DNA from: Paenibacillus zeisoli
GTDB lineage: Bacteria > Bacillota > Bacilli > Paenibacillales > Paenibacillaceae
DNA length: 64,000 nt
NCBI RefSeq assembly: GCF_003994465.1
Contig: NZ_RZNX01000011.1
Coordinates: 1 to 64,000 of the forward strand
Reading direction: 5' to 3'
The position numbers and the translations under genes were made by a program. Numbering within the stretch: position 1 is the first letter of the stretch; each line of letters opens with the position of its first letter. The notes beneath the pieces are model-generated. The model did no database searches, had not been told where the DNA came from, and worked only from the letters and a program-made list of their open reading frames with translations. Positions 33,948 to 43,486 of the stretch are shown piece after piece.

Positions 33948-35057
33948 TCATCCTTGCTTCGAAGGAAGCGAAATATGATGGGGAAGCTCAATGCTCACTT
34001 CCTTACGTTCCTGGGAGGAACGAAGGACGCCGTCAATAATGGCCTGCTGAATCAAAATTTCTTCGCCCGGAATCGGGGCTGGACGGCCATCACGAACGGC
34101 TTCCGCAAAGTCCCGCACCTTCTCATCGAAGAGATTGATATCATCGTCCTTGAGAAGCACGTCTCTTGACAAATGCCCCATGTTATCATCCTGGAACAGC
34201 TGCATGGAGCCCACCTTGCCCTGCCATACGCCTGACCATGGACCAATGCCTTGAGGTGTTACTTTCAGTCCTCCATCCGTTCCCAGGAACATGGTCGGAC
34301 CTAGAGTATCCATGTGCATCGCCCATGAAATCTTGAACTGCAGCACCATTTCATTCTCGAACCGGATCATAGCAACGCCGAAATCCTCGACTTCAAACTT
34401 ATCAGCTTCCGGATGATATCGCTTATTAGTTCCGAAGTGATTCGTGGTGAAGGCAGACACGGTCAAAGGTCTGGGATGGTTCAGCGTGTTCAGAACCAGG
34501 TCAAGAGAATAGCAGCCTACATCGGCCATGGCGCCTGCGCCGGCCAGCTTCTTGTTGATAAAGGTGCCGCCCGGCATACCCCGGCGTCTGCCTCCACCTG
34601 TCTCGACATAATAGATCTGTCCGAGTTCGCCAGAGCTAACAATATCTTTTAACAGCTTCATGTTGGGGTCATAACGCGGCTGGAATCCGATGGACAGCAT
34701 CCCTCCGGTCTGCTTGGACACATTCACCATATCAATGGCCTCAGCCAGCGTAACCGACATCGGCTTCTCCAGAAGGACCTGCTTGCCTGCCCGCAGGGCG
34801 TCTATGGAAATCTGATGGTGCGATACATTTGGAGTACATATGCTTACAGCATCTAATTCACTAATCTTGAGCAGTTCCTTGTAATCGGTAAAAGCCTGCG
34901 TTTCCTTGAGATTGTATTTCTCCGCGAACTCCTCAGCCCGGCCAGGCGTAATATCCGCGACCGCAATGATATTAACAAAAGGCAGCTTGCGGTAAGCTTT
35001 GGCATGTGCGCCAGCGATCCCGCCGCCTCCAATAATTCCGACTTTAATGTTTCTCAT
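33948..35057 (-). CDS. Gfo/Idh/MocA family oxidoreductase
   Basis: 369 residues. The N-terminal Rossmann fold has VGIIGGGGIAGAHAKAY; LLEKPMSVTLAEA carries the EKP motif whose Lys contacts NAD(P); the C-terminal domain includes GAGAMADVGCYSLDLVLNTL with the catalytic-region Asp. It would oxidise or reduce a sugar or inositol-like substrate. ATG 35057 has AAGGAAGTGA upstream and is preferred to in-frame GTG 35066. It is divergent from a second, different Gfo/Idh/MocA gene at 35250, and both leaders share an 11-bp motif. Confidence 0.92.
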   Translation of the reverse strand: MRNIKVGIIGGGGIAGAHAKAYRKLPFVNIIAVADITPGRAEEFAEKYNLKETQAFTDYKELLKISELDAVSICTPNVSHHQISIDALRAGKQVLLEKPMSVTLAEAIDMVNVSKQTGGMLSIGFQPRYDPNMKLLKDIVSSGELGQIYYVETGGGRRRGMPGGTFINKKLAGAGAMADVGCYSLDLVLNTLNHPRPLTVSAFTTNHFGTNKRYHPEADKFEVEDFGVAMIRFENEMVLQFKISWAMHMDTLGPTMFLGTDGGLKVTPQGIGPWSGVWQGKVGSMQLFQDDNMGHLSRDVLLKDDDINLFDEKVRDFAEAVRDGRPAPIPGEEILIQQAIIDGVLRSSQERKEVSIELPHHISLPSKQG

Positions 35058-35070
35058 CTCTGTCACTTCC

Positions 35071-35204
35071 TTAAATATGTATTAGGATACTGAATTGTTA
35101 TTCGAGACTTTTGTTGGAATGTTACTAGCATAAGGATACCTTATCATAACCTGAACGTGTGTTTCATCCCTAGGATGTGGGTTTATGCTAATACATATAT
35201 TTAA
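35071..35204. promoter_or_regulatory. shared leader motif between divergent oxidoreductase genes
   Basis: CTAATACATATTTAA (minus strand, 35071-35085) and CTAATACATATATTTAA (plus strand, 35188-35204) occur in the same orientation relative to their own genes. They differ only by a 2-nt insertion. They could be promoter -10 parts or half-sites of one regulator. Confidence 0.4.
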
Positions 35205-35249
35205 CCAACGGGCGTGCATAATGATTCTGTAGAATTGGAGGGGAACGCA

Positions 35250-36248
35250 ATGGATAATCAGCTTCGGTGGGGAATCATGGGCTGCGCAGGGATTGCTCGT
35301 GACTGCATCATGCCGGCTATATTGGAATCCTCGAATGGAAGGATAGAAGCGATAGCAAGCCGTGGACCGGAGAAGAGCCGTATGCTTGCGGAGCAATTCG
35401 GGGTGGCTAAGGCTTACGGCAGCTACGAGGAATTGCTGGAGGATACGGAGGTAGATGCGGTGTACATCCCTCTTCCAAATCACCTTCATAAGGAATGGAC
35501 GATTAAGGCGGCTGAGGCGGGCAAGCACATACTTTGCGAAAAGCCCATCGCGCTGAATGCCTGGGAAGCAGAGCTTATGATCAAGGCTTGTTCGGATGCT
35601 GGCGTGCTGCTCGCAGAGGCGATGATGTATAGGCATCATCCTGTTCTCCGGCGAGCGCAGCAGCTGGTTGCAGGCGGCGGAATTGGAGATCTAAGAGTGA
35701 TCAGAGCCTCCTTTACTTATAATAATCCGGATCAAGCGAGTAATATCCGATTCAAATCGGCGTGGGGCGGAGGCTCCCTCTATGATGTCGGAGGTTATCC
35801 GCTCAGTGCGGCAAGATTCTTCACCGGAAAGGAGCCGGAGGCGGTAACGGTTAACTCCTTCTTCTCGGGCGAGCATGATGGGGTAGACATGATGTCAACC
35901 GGACTTGTGGAATTCGCGGACGGACTAACCCTAATTTTCGACTGCGGGATGTGGGCCGAGGAACGGCGCTGTCTTGAGATTGTAGGCTCTGAAGGCCGGA
36001 TCGAGATTCCCCATGCTTTTTCAGGCAAGGAGCAGTCCGGTTATTACCTGTTCCAGGGCGGGGAACTACAAGAGTATAGAGAGACAGCGATTAATGCGTA
36101 CGTACGTCAGATTGAGGATTTCGGGAGGGCGGTCTTCGGCCACATGCCGCAGTTATTCTTGCCGGAAGACGCCTATCTTAATATGAAGCTGATCGATGCC
36201 TGCCGGCTCTCGGCCAAAGAGCGGAGAAGAGTAGTGCTGAAACCCTGA
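35250..36248 (+). CDS. Gfo/Idh/MocA family oxidoreductase
   Basis: 332 residues from ATG 35250, which has GGAGGGG at RBS distance. Rossmann motif WGIMGCAGIARDCIMPAI, then LPNHLHKEW and LCEKPIALNAWEA (the EKP motif); AWGGGSLYDVGGYPLSAARFFTG is the substrate-domain signature. It differs clearly from its divergent neighbour and resembles the branch with glucose-fructose oxidoreductase and dihydrodiol dehydrogenase. Substrate unknown. The EamA gene is convergent 8 nt beyond its stop, with no terminator visible between. Confidence 0.92.
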   Translation: MDNQLRWGIMGCAGIARDCIMPAILESSNGRIEAIASRGPEKSRMLAEQFGVAKAYGSYEELLEDTEVDAVYIPLPNHLHKEWTIKAAEAGKHILCEKPIALNAWEAELMIKACSDAGVLLAEAMMYRHHPVLRRAQQLVAGGGIGDLRVIRASFTYNNPDQASNIRFKSAWGGGSLYDVGGYPLSAARFFTGKEPEAVTVNSFFSGEHDGVDMMSTGLVEFADGLTLIFDCGMWAEERRCLEIVGSEGRIEIPHAFSGKEQSGYYLFQGGELQEYRETAINAYVRQIEDFGRAVFGHMPQLFLPEDAYLNMKLIDACRLSAKERRRVVLKP

Positions 36249-36255
36249 TACAAAG

Positions 36256-37182
36256 TTACCCTCTTTTGGAAAGTTGGGTAGGCTTTGAAGAAGAATTTTT
36301 ATTCGTAGTCAACAATAAAATCATTGCGATAATACAAGCTGCGCCCATCCATTGGAATATACCAAAGCTTACTTTTAGCCAAAAAACAGTTGTCAAAACA
36401 GCTGCCAGCGGTTCTACGCTTCCTAATAGACTCGATTCTTTCGGTGAAAGGCTTTGCAAGCTTTCTATATAGAACCAAAATGCAATCATAGTCCCAAAGA
36501 TGATAACGAAGATTAAATATATATAAGCTTCCAGGTTTAAGGTATTAAAGTTCATTTGCCAAGGCGGGTGGATCAAACTCAGTGCACCACCACCTATAAT
36601 CATAGCCCAGCCAACAATAACCATGGAATCATACTGCTTCAGTAAAGGAATAGCATATAAAGTATAGAATGCCAATGCCGCACCAGAGAGTATTCCCCAT
36701 ATGACGGCAGATAAGGGTACAGATAGCTTGGAAAAAGTTCCGTTGGTCAACAATAACAAGCTGCCGAACACAACCAGCGAAACAGCCACCATATCTCTTC
36801 TTGTTAGAACAGATTGCTTGATTAACAGCATGTACACGATAATCATTGCAGGGGCTAAATATTGCAGCAGCGTGGCTACAGCAGCGTTGCCATATTTTAT
36901 AGATGCCATGTAGGTGTATTGAACCCCGAGCATCCCGATCAAGCCAAAGATAATCAGGTGAAGGGCGGTCTTTTTATTTCTCCAAACGCCAAAAACTTGG
37001 GGACGGTCTTTTCCAAAGAATTGAACTAACAAGAGTAATGAACCTGCAATCAGTAATCGAGTTGTGACAAGCCAATTTACATCCATTTCATATTGTTGAA
37101 AAAGTTTTTTCGCAACTGTGCCGCCAATCCCCCACAATATCGCTCCGGTTATAACGAGAAACAAGCCTTTTCCTCTATTCAT
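36256..37182 (-). CDS. EamA/DMT-family transporter
   Basis: 308 residues with ten predicted membrane helices in two EamA repeats ([18 protein letters not shown], then [21 protein letters not shown]). It carries the helix-9 [11 protein letters not shown] segment common in amino acid and metabolite exporters of this family. RBS GAGGTGAAG precedes ATG 37182. It is divergent from an AraC regulator 120 nt away, which probably controls it. It has no riboswitch, unlike the EamA gene at 18417. Confidence 0.92.
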   Translation of the reverse strand: MNRGKGLFLVITGAILWGIGGTVAKKLFQQYEMDVNWLVTTRLLIAGSLLLLVQFFGKDRPQVFGVWRNKKTALHLIIFGLIGMLGVQYTYMASIKYGNAAVATLLQYLAPAMIIVYMLLIKQSVLTRRDMVAVSLVVFGSLLLLTNGTFSKLSVPLSAVIWGILSGAALAFYTLYAIPLLKQYDSMVIVGWAMIIGGGALSLIHPPWQMNFNTLNLEAYIYLIFVIIFGTMIAFWFYIESLQSLSPKESSLLGSVEPLAAVLTTVFWLKVSFGIFQWMGAACIIAMILLLTTNKNSSSKPTQLSKRG

Positions 37183-37257
37183 AAAATGATTACTTCACCT
37201 CTAAATGTAAGAATCGTATTATAATAGTGTAATCATAAACACAGAATATAAGAATTA

Positions 37258-37282
37258 ATACTTAAATCGAGTCAATAAGTAT
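37258..37282. promoter_or_regulatory. inverted repeat between EamA and AraC genes
   Basis: ATACTTA (37258-37264) and TAAGTAT (37276-37282) form a dyad with an 11-nt spacer, about 20 nt before the AraC start. Candidate operator; AraC proteins more often use direct repeats. Confidence 0.3.
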
Positions 37283-37302
37283 AAGGATATTGAGGTGGAG
37301 TT

Positions 37303-38202
37303 GTGCAAATCAAAGATTTCCTGGTTGACCGAAGTCTGAAAGAATTAACGGAACACCGCACACTTGTGTTACCGATTGCGTGTTACGAGACGAAGATTAA
37401 CCAGAATCTAAATGGCTATATCCCGCTTCACTGGCATGATGAACTTCAATTTGTTCTAGTGGTAAAAGGAGAGGCGATCTTTCAAATCAATGAAGACAAG
37501 CTGGAGGTTCGTGAAGGCGAAGGACTGTTCATAAATAGTGGGTGCCTGCATGGGGCAGAGGATCATAATGAATCAGGCTGTGTCTACATTTGTTTGAATG
37601 TTGCTCCACACTTTATGTTATCTCACGAACTCAACACAACCTTCGTAAATCCCTATATTGAAGCGACCAATCTACCATACTTACACCTAAGTGCAAAGGG
37701 ATTTTGGGAGATAAACATTCTAGAGGCTATTGTAAAGATCAATCAGTTGATACAGCAAAAGCCATCCTTTTATGAAATTGACATTAGCATCCAGTTAACT
37801 TTAATCTGGAAGAATTTAATTATAAATGGGATTAAATTAGAGTACGAACAGACGGAAATGGTAAAGAGTCATCGAATAAAGCAAATGCTAAGCTGGATTC
37901 ACATTCATTATGCTGAGAAGATTCTCTTGGACGATATTGCCAAGGCGGGTCAATTGAGCCGGTCCGAATGTTGTAGATATTTCAAACGAATATTAAAGAA
38001 AACGCCAATGAATTACGTAACCGATTATCGAATCCAAAAGAGCTTGATTTTGCTTCAACAAACCGAGTCTAGTGTGACCGATGTTGCCTATCAAGTAGGC
38101 TTTAACAGCACGAGTTATTTCATTGATCTGTTTCAAAAGTCGATGCATATGACGCCATTAGCTTACAAAAAATATAAAAAGAAAAATCCATCCGGCGGCT
38201 GA
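37303..38202 (+). CDS. AraC family transcriptional regulator
   Basis: 299 residues from GTG 37303 with GAGGTGGAG upstream. Residues about 20-110 form a cupin sensor domain (LHWHDELQFVLVVKGEAIFQINE... GEGLFINSGCLHGAED). The C-terminal AraC helix-turn-helix pair covers about 195-295 (LLDDIAKAGQLSRSECCRYFKRILKKTPMNY and VTDVAYQVGFNSTSYFIDLFQKSMHMTP). It is divergent from the EamA transporter gene, the likely target. The H-x-H cupin may bind a small ligand. Confidence 0.92.
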   Translation: MQIKDFLVDRSLKELTEHRTLVLPIACYETKINQNLNGYIPLHWHDELQFVLVVKGEAIFQINEDKLEVREGEGLFINSGCLHGAEDHNESGCVYICLNVAPHFMLSHELNTTFVNPYIEATNLPYLHLSAKGFWEINILEAIVKINQLIQQKPSFYEIDISIQLTLIWKNLIINGIKLEYEQTEMVKSHRIKQMLSWIHIHYAEKILLDDIAKAGQLSRSECCRYFKRILKKTPMNYVTDYRIQKSLILLQQTESSVTDVAYQVGFNSTSYFIDLFQKSMHMTPLAYKKYKKKNPSGG

Positions 38203-38285
38203 ACTGGACTTTTGCAGGAAATTGAGAAACAATATAAATAGACTTGTTATTGTACAAATGATGGTTACATAAGGAGGAATACAGA

Positions 38286-39365
38286 TTGTCTACTTCACCC
38301 AACCCACTGATGTTATTTATAGGCTCTTATGCCGAAGCGGAAGGTCCTGGTGTCTATGTATATGAGCTGAAGGCCGATTCAGGGGAGCTTAACCAGCTGG
38401 ACCAGGTGTCCGGTCTGAAGAACCCTACATTCCTGAATGTGGATGAGCAGAATCATAAGCTGTATGCCCTTACGGAAGCAACTGTGAATGGAAGTAAAGG
38501 GGGCGCCGCCGCTTCTTATCAAATTGATACGAATACTGGTAAGCTTCGCGAATTGAACCGGGAAGTCAACCTGGAGAGCACGACTTGCCACATTAATCGG
38601 GATGCGGATAATAAATATCTGGTTGTATCCAGTTATCATGGAGGTACGGTAGGGCTGGTTGCATTAAACGCAGACGGAACGATTGGTGAGCTGCTCGATA
38701 CGAAGCAGCATTCAGGACATGGAGCAGACCCGGAACGGCAGGACAAACCGCACGTGCATTCCGCCTTTTTCAGTCCGGATGGGCGGTTCCTGTTCGTATC
38801 TGATCTCGGTATTGATATTGTCCGCGCGTATACCATTAACGAGGCTAATCGTACGCTTGAGTTCCATGCTGACACCCATTTACCACCCGGATCTGGTCCT
38901 CGTCACTTGACCTTCCATCCCAGCGGCAAGTATGTCTATATAATCAATGAAGTGAACTCCACTATTGCAGCTTTCACTTATGACGAGGAAGCAGGCAAGC
39001 TTGCGGCACTGGAGGTCGTTCCTACATTACCCGAAGACTACAAGGGCGAGAATACGACGGCTGAAATTGCCGTATCTAAGGATGGCAGGTATCTGTACGG
39101 GTCCAATCGGGGGCATGACAGCATCGTGGTCTACTCGATTGATCAGGACAGCGGCAGACTTACTTATGTGGAGCATGTGTCTACCGAAGGCGAGCATCCA
39201 AGACACTTCGCCTTGACGCCTGACGGAAGTCATCTTATTGCAGCTAACCGGGATTCCAACAATCTGGTTGTGTTCCGAGTAGACAAGGAGACTGGACGTC
39301 TGTCGTTCACAGGTACGACGGCTGAAGTATCTAAGCCGGTCTGCGTGAAGCCGGTCCAATTCTAG
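38286..39365 (+). CDS. lactonase family protein (6-phosphogluconolactonase-like beta-propeller)
   Basis: 359 residues from TTG 38286, which has AAGGAGG upstream. Repeated blades (SPDGRFLFVSDLG, HPSGKYVYIINE, SKDGRYLYGSNRGHDS, TPDGSHLIAANRDS) show a seven-bladed propeller of the YkgB/Pgl type. Members hydrolyse 6-phosphogluconolactone in the oxidative pentose phosphate path. Gluconokinase (41856) and rpiA (49242) elsewhere in the window fit that pathway but are not an operon with it. Confidence 0.9.
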   Translation: MSTSPNPLMLFIGSYAEAEGPGVYVYELKADSGELNQLDQVSGLKNPTFLNVDEQNHKLYALTEATVNGSKGGAAASYQIDTNTGKLRELNREVNLESTTCHINRDADNKYLVVSSYHGGTVGLVALNADGTIGELLDTKQHSGHGADPERQDKPHVHSAFFSPDGRFLFVSDLGIDIVRAYTINEANRTLEFHADTHLPPGSGPRHLTFHPSGKYVYIINEVNSTIAAFTYDEEAGKLAALEVVPTLPEDYKGENTTAEIAVSKDGRYLYGSNRGHDSIVVYSIDQDSGRLTYVEHVSTEGEHPRHFALTPDGSHLIAANRDSNNLVVFRVDKETGRLSFTGTTAEVSKPVCVKPVQF

Positions 39366-39423
39366 ATCCATAACATAGTCCGAGAACACGACAAGCAGTC
39401 TTCAAGAACTGTCCCAGAATAAA

Positions 39424-39466
39424 GACAAACGCCCTCGCTTCAAGACGAAACGGGGGCGTTTGTGTT
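39424..39466. terminator. terminator between lactonase and PPK2 genes
   Basis: ACAAACGCCCTCG pairs with CGGGGGCGTTTGT between convergent genes; a weak T/A-rich tract follows on both sides. Confidence 0.68.
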
Positions 39467-39495
39467 AATGGTTATACTGTTATACGTATGCGCAG

Positions 39496-40314
39496 TTATT
39501 TCTCGTTCATATAGCGGGCAATTTCAGATTTGGTCGCCTGAAGAAGCGGATATTCAAGATTAAGGCTTTCCAGGGTCTGCACGAGAATCCGCAGGACCAT
39601 ATAATTCCGGAACCATTTCTGATTGGCAGGTATCCAATACCAAGGGACCTGGTTCGTACTTGTGGACGCGAAGACCTCATCATAAGCCTGCTGATACTCG
39701 TCCCAGTATTCACGTTCAAGCAGATCCGTCGGATCGAATTTCCAGAATTTGCGAGGCTCTTCCATACGCTCATGAATTTTCTGCAGCTGCTTGTCCTTGG
39801 AGATATGAAGGAAGATTTTGATGATCTTCGTCCCCTCACTCGTAAGCATGTCTTCGAAATGTTGAATATGCTTTAATCGCTGCCTGAGCGCTTCTTCTGT
39901 GCCTGTCTTATGTACCCATGGAACGAGTACATCTTCGTACTGGGAACGATTGAAGGCGGCAATGTAGCCTTTGGCAGGCGTATGCTGATGCACCCTCCAC
40001 AGGAAATCGTGAGAGGCCTCCTCCACAGTAGGCTTTTTGAAGCTGGTCACATTAAATCCTTGGGGATTCACACCCGAGAAGACGTGTTTGATGGTACCAT
40101 CCTTGCCGCTCGTATCCATACCCTGCAGAATGATGAGGACTGAATGCTTTTTCTCGGCATAAAGGATATCCTGAAGTTCACTCAGCCTTTTGCGGAGACC
40201 CTCCGTTTCGGATTCGGCCTCATCTTTGCTCTTGAAGCTGCCTGTATCGGCCGGATCAGCGCTGCTTAATGAGAAATTATCTTTGGGTTTGATCAAATAT
40301 TTTTTCAGATCCAT
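39496..40314 (-). CDS. polyphosphate kinase 2 family protein
   Basis: 272 residues of the PPK2 P-loop kinase fold. Walker A is LQGMDTSGKDG, Walker B is IAAFNRSQYEDVLVP, and the lid region is RMEEPRKFWKFDPTDL. It transfers phosphate between polyphosphate and nucleotides; the single-domain form with this lid suggests class I or III (ADP or AMP/ADP phosphorylation). ATG 40314 has AAGGAGTGAT upstream and is preferred to in-frame GTG 40323. It is monocistronic. Confidence 0.93.
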   Translation of the reverse strand: MDLKKYLIKPKDNFSLSSADPADTGSFKSKDEAESETEGLRKRLSELQDILYAEKKHSVLIILQGMDTSGKDGTIKHVFSGVNPQGFNVTSFKKPTVEEASHDFLWRVHQHTPAKGYIAAFNRSQYEDVLVPWVHKTGTEEALRQRLKHIQHFEDMLTSEGTKIIKIFLHISKDKQLQKIHERMEEPRKFWKFDPTDLLEREYWDEYQQAYDEVFASTSTNQVPWYWIPANQKWFRNYMVLRILVQTLESLNLEYPLLQATKSEIARYMNEK

Positions 40315-40539
40315 GCTTATCACTCCTTATTGATACGTATAAACCTGCAACCCCAGTTATAATCATTTAACAAGGGCTTCATAAAAAATAACTTTTTTAT
40401 ATAAAATAGTGTTACTATTACGGATTTTGTTCGTATTGTTATAAGGAAGAGGTCGCTATCTGGATTAAATCAAATAAATGTGGCCTAAGATGGATAGGAG
40501 ATTTATACAAAAAGATGGGGGAAAAGGAGCCATAGCTGA

Positions 40540-41643
40540 ATGACTTTTTTTAAGGAGCTGTTTCAAGTTCCGGGAATCCGGAGATTCTTTGCACTTGTGT
40601 TTCTAATTGCAGTACTGTATCTGTTCAGAAGTATGCTGAATTTGATTCTAATCACCTTTATTTTCACTTATCTGATTAACCGGCTTCATAAGTTTATTAT
40701 CAAGAGTACGGAGAAGACGGTCAGGCTTAATAAGACCTTTACGGTAGCTTCCATCTATGTGGTTATTCTCTCGCTAGTCGGATACGTCATTTATAAGTAT
40801 TCACCTGTTCTTGTTAAAGAAGTTAATGAGCTTGTGAATCAGGTGATCTCTTTCTACAATAAGCCTCCAGTCGACCTTCCAAGCAATGTGATTGTAGATT
40901 ATCTGATGGAATCTCTTAAGAAAATTGATCTCGCAAGTTATGTGGACAAAGGACTGGATTTCATCCTCAAGACGGTAACGGATATCGGGAAGTGGGGCTT
41001 CAACCTGTTCATCGCCCTGATCCTCAGCTTGTTCTTCCTGCTTGAGAAAGAAAAGGTGGTTCGCTTCACATCTAAGTTCAAGGAGAGCAAAGCTTCTTAT
41101 TTCTTCAACGAGCTGCAATACTTCGGCAAGAAGTTTCTTCATTCCTTTGGTAAAATTATCGAAGTGCAATTCCTGATCTCCTTAACCAATGCGCTTCTCT
41201 CAACCGTATTTCTATGGATTCTCGGGTTCCCGAATCTGATTGCACTGGGGCTTATGATCTTCCTGCTAGGTCTCGTCCCCGTCCTGGGCGTATTCGTATC
41301 CCTGATTCCATTATGTGCGATTGCTTTCAAGATCGGCGGTCTGACCAAGATCATCTATGTACTCATTATGATTGTGGTATTGCATGCCATAGAATCGTAT
41401 ATCCTTAATCCGAAATTTATGTCTTCCAAGACCCATCTGCCGATATTCTACACCTTTACCATCCTGCTCGTATCGGAGCATTTCTTCGGAGTATGGGGGC
41501 TCATCGTTGGGGTACCTGTATTCATGTTCTTCCTGGATATTCTTGAAGTTCCTGTTGGAGTCGGTGTTCAACCGTCGCTGCAGGCTGCGGTTCCTGTAAT
41601 CGAGGAAGATAAGTCAAGATCCCAGAATCCCCCGTTAGACTAA
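40540..41643 (+). CDS. AI-2E family transporter (PerM/YdiK-like)
   Basis: 367 residues with seven or eight membrane helices and an amphipathic region (about 85-150) between helices 3 and 4. The GLVPVLGVFVSLIP and SYILNPKFMSSKTHLPI segments are characteristic. Despite the name, most members are not autoinducer exporters; several are sodium/proton antiporters, so transport function is uncertain. RBS AAAGGAG precedes ATG 40540. It is monocistronic, with its own terminator. Confidence 0.9.
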   Translation: MTFFKELFQVPGIRRFFALVFLIAVLYLFRSMLNLILITFIFTYLINRLHKFIIKSTEKTVRLNKTFTVASIYVVILSLVGYVIYKYSPVLVKEVNELVNQVISFYNKPPVDLPSNVIVDYLMESLKKIDLASYVDKGLDFILKTVTDIGKWGFNLFIALILSLFFLLEKEKVVRFTSKFKESKASYFFNELQYFGKKFLHSFGKIIEVQFLISLTNALLSTVFLWILGFPNLIALGLMIFLLGLVPVLGVFVSLIPLCAIAFKIGGLTKIIYVLIMIVVLHAIESYILNPKFMSSKTHLPIFYTFTILLVSEHFFGVWGLIVGVPVFMFFLDILEVPVGVGVQPSLQAAVPVIEEDKSRSQNPPLD

Positions 41644-41657
41644 ATCACACCATAGAT

Positions 41658-41703
41658 GAGACCCGATCGTGAAGCGGTTCAGCCGTTATGATCGGGTCTT
41701 ATT
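41658..41703 (+). terminator. terminator after the AI-2E family gene
   Basis: AGACCCGATC / GATCGGGTCT stem with a 20-nt loop containing a second small stem, followed by TATTTAT. Confidence 0.78.
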
Positions 41704-41855
41704 TATATCGATTTCTCAATGACGTTGAAATCTTCTCTTAAGCTTCAGTACAATGGATGGACTGCAAACGTTAGATCATAGATCAACCTGCTGCTTTTCG
41801 GGTAATGGAACTAAGGAATTATTGAAACTGATCTATATGATGAGGGGTCGTTATT

Positions 41856-43421
41856 ATGACATTGCAGCATAACGAAGCCGTGCTGGGGCTTGATATTGGA
41901 ACAACCAGCCTGAAGGCGGTACTGTTCGGTCAGCGGGGGATCGTTCTAGCCTCAAGTACAATTGAATATCCGCTAAGTCATTCCAAACCGGATTACGCAG
42001 AGCAGGATCCTGAACAGATTCTTCAAGCGGTAGTGGGATCCATTCGAGAGGTTCGATCCCAAGAGAAGAGCAAAGGTTATGCAATCAAAGCTATCGGATT
42101 CAGTACCGCCATGCATTCTCTGATCGCTATGGACTCGGATGATAATCCGCTCACGAAGGCTATTGTCTGGACAGATAACCGAAGTTTGAGACAGGCGGAT
42201 AAGCTCAAGCAGGAACTGGGCGGACATGAGATCTATATGAGAACCGGAACGCCCATTCATCCCATGTCTCCACTCTCCAAAATATTATGGATGAAAGAAG
42301 AGGCACCCGAGCTGTTTGCCAAGACAAAGATGTACGCTGGCATTAAAGAATTCATCCTGCATAGACTATTCGGCACCTATGTCAGTGACTATTCGATCGC
42401 TTCCGCCACAGGTCTGCTGCGGCTTGAGACCATGGAATGGGATCAGGAGGTGCTTGATCTGCTTGGTATCTCCAAGGAACAGCTTCCCGAGCTTGTTCCA
42501 ACAACTCACGTACTTACCGGGATGGTCCCTGCTTATGCACTGGAGATGGGGATTCCTCCCGGAACTCCTTTTGTTGTGGGTGCGAGTGATGGGGTGCTCG
42601 CGAACCTTGGTGTTGCGGCTACAGGACCGGGTGAGGTTGCAGTTACGATTGGAACCAGCGGGGCGATCCGAACCGTAACGGACAAACCGGTAACCGACGA
42701 GAAGGGCCGCACATTCTGTTATGCTTTTGTTGATCATAAATGGGTGGTTGGAGGGCCAACGAATAACGGTGGAATCATGCTGCGCTGGCTGCGGGATCAG
42801 TTCGCCTCGCCAGAAATCGAGGTGGCCAAGAAGCTTGGCATTGATCCTTATGATCTGATGATTCAATATGCCGAGAAGGTGCCGGCGGGGTCTGAGGGCC
42901 TGCTGTTCCTGCCTTTCCTCACCGGTGAACGAGCACCGTACTGGAATGCCAATGCCCGGGGTACTTTCTTCGGCATCAGTCTCCGCCACCAGCGGGAACA
43001 CTTCATCCGGGCCGTCCTGGAGGGGGTAGTGCTGAGCATCTTCTCTGTTGGCGTGGCGCTTCGTGAATTAACAGGTCCAGCCAAAGAAATCATCGCTTCC
43101 GGCGGATTTGCCCGTTCTGCCGTGTGGCGCCAGATCCTGTCCGATGTCATGGGCAAGGAACTGCTGGTTCCGGAAGTGGCTGATGCTTCTGCAATGGGGG
43201 CAGCTGTCTTGGCGCTCTATGCGATTGGTGATATCGACTCCCTTGCGGAGATTAGGTCCTGGGTACGGATAACGCACCGACATAAGCCGGATCTTAAGAA
43301 CAGCGAAGTTTACTTGCAGCTCTATTATATGTATGAGCGGCTGTATGAGAAGCTTAAGGATGAGTTCGACATTATGGCCGAATTCCAGCGCAGCGGAGGG
43401 TTTGGAACTACGCTGGAATGA
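41856..43421 (+). CDS. gntK: gluconokinase (FGGY family)
   Basis: 521 residues. N-terminal GLDIGTTSLKAVLFG is the FGGY phosphate-binding motif, VGASDGVLANLGVAA and VTIGTSGAIRT are the second ATP-binding segments, and EIIASGGFARSAVWRQILSDVMG is the C-terminal FGGY signature. Similarity is highest to the gluconokinase (GntK) branch; it phosphorylates gluconate to 6-phosphogluconate. No gluconate permease (gntP) or regulator lies beside it, which is unusual. RBS GAGGGG precedes ATG 41856. A closely related xylulokinase or another sugar acid kinase is less likely. Confidence 0.88.
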   Translation: MTLQHNEAVLGLDIGTTSLKAVLFGQRGIVLASSTIEYPLSHSKPDYAEQDPEQILQAVVGSIREVRSQEKSKGYAIKAIGFSTAMHSLIAMDSDDNPLTKAIVWTDNRSLRQADKLKQELGGHEIYMRTGTPIHPMSPLSKILWMKEEAPELFAKTKMYAGIKEFILHRLFGTYVSDYSIASATGLLRLETMEWDQEVLDLLGISKEQLPELVPTTHVLTGMVPAYALEMGIPPGTPFVVGASDGVLANLGVAATGPGEVAVTIGTSGAIRTVTDKPVTDEKGRTFCYAFVDHKWVVGGPTNNGGIMLRWLRDQFASPEIEVAKKLGIDPYDLMIQYAEKVPAGSEGLLFLPFLTGERAPYWNANARGTFFGISLRHQREHFIRAVLEGVVLSIFSVGVALRELTGPAKEIIASGGFARSAVWRQILSDVMGKELLVPEVADASAMGAAVLALYAIGDIDSLAEIRSWVRITHRHKPDLKNSEVYLQLYYMYERLYEKLKDEFDIMAEFQRSGGFGTTLE

Positions 43422-43461
43422 GGTCAGGTCTGCTCCTCCTTTGGGCAAATTAATACAATAA

Positions 43462-43482
43462 AAGCTGCCCTTGCGGGCAGCT
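43462..43482. terminator. terminator between gluconokinase and secreted-protein genes
   Basis: AAGCTGCCC / GGGCAGCTT stem with a 3-nt loop (TTG). There is no long T run on either strand, so it is only a modest terminator. Confidence 0.55.
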
Positions 43483-43486
43483 TCGT

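Noticed and set aside
35082-35639. 185-residue minus-strand ORF
   Set aside because: It overlaps the divergent promoter region and the start of a clear Gfo/Idh/MocA gene; composition is unlike a protein.
42366-43001. 211-residue minus-strand ORF inside gluconokinase
   Set aside because: Antisense shadow of a well-conserved kinase gene.
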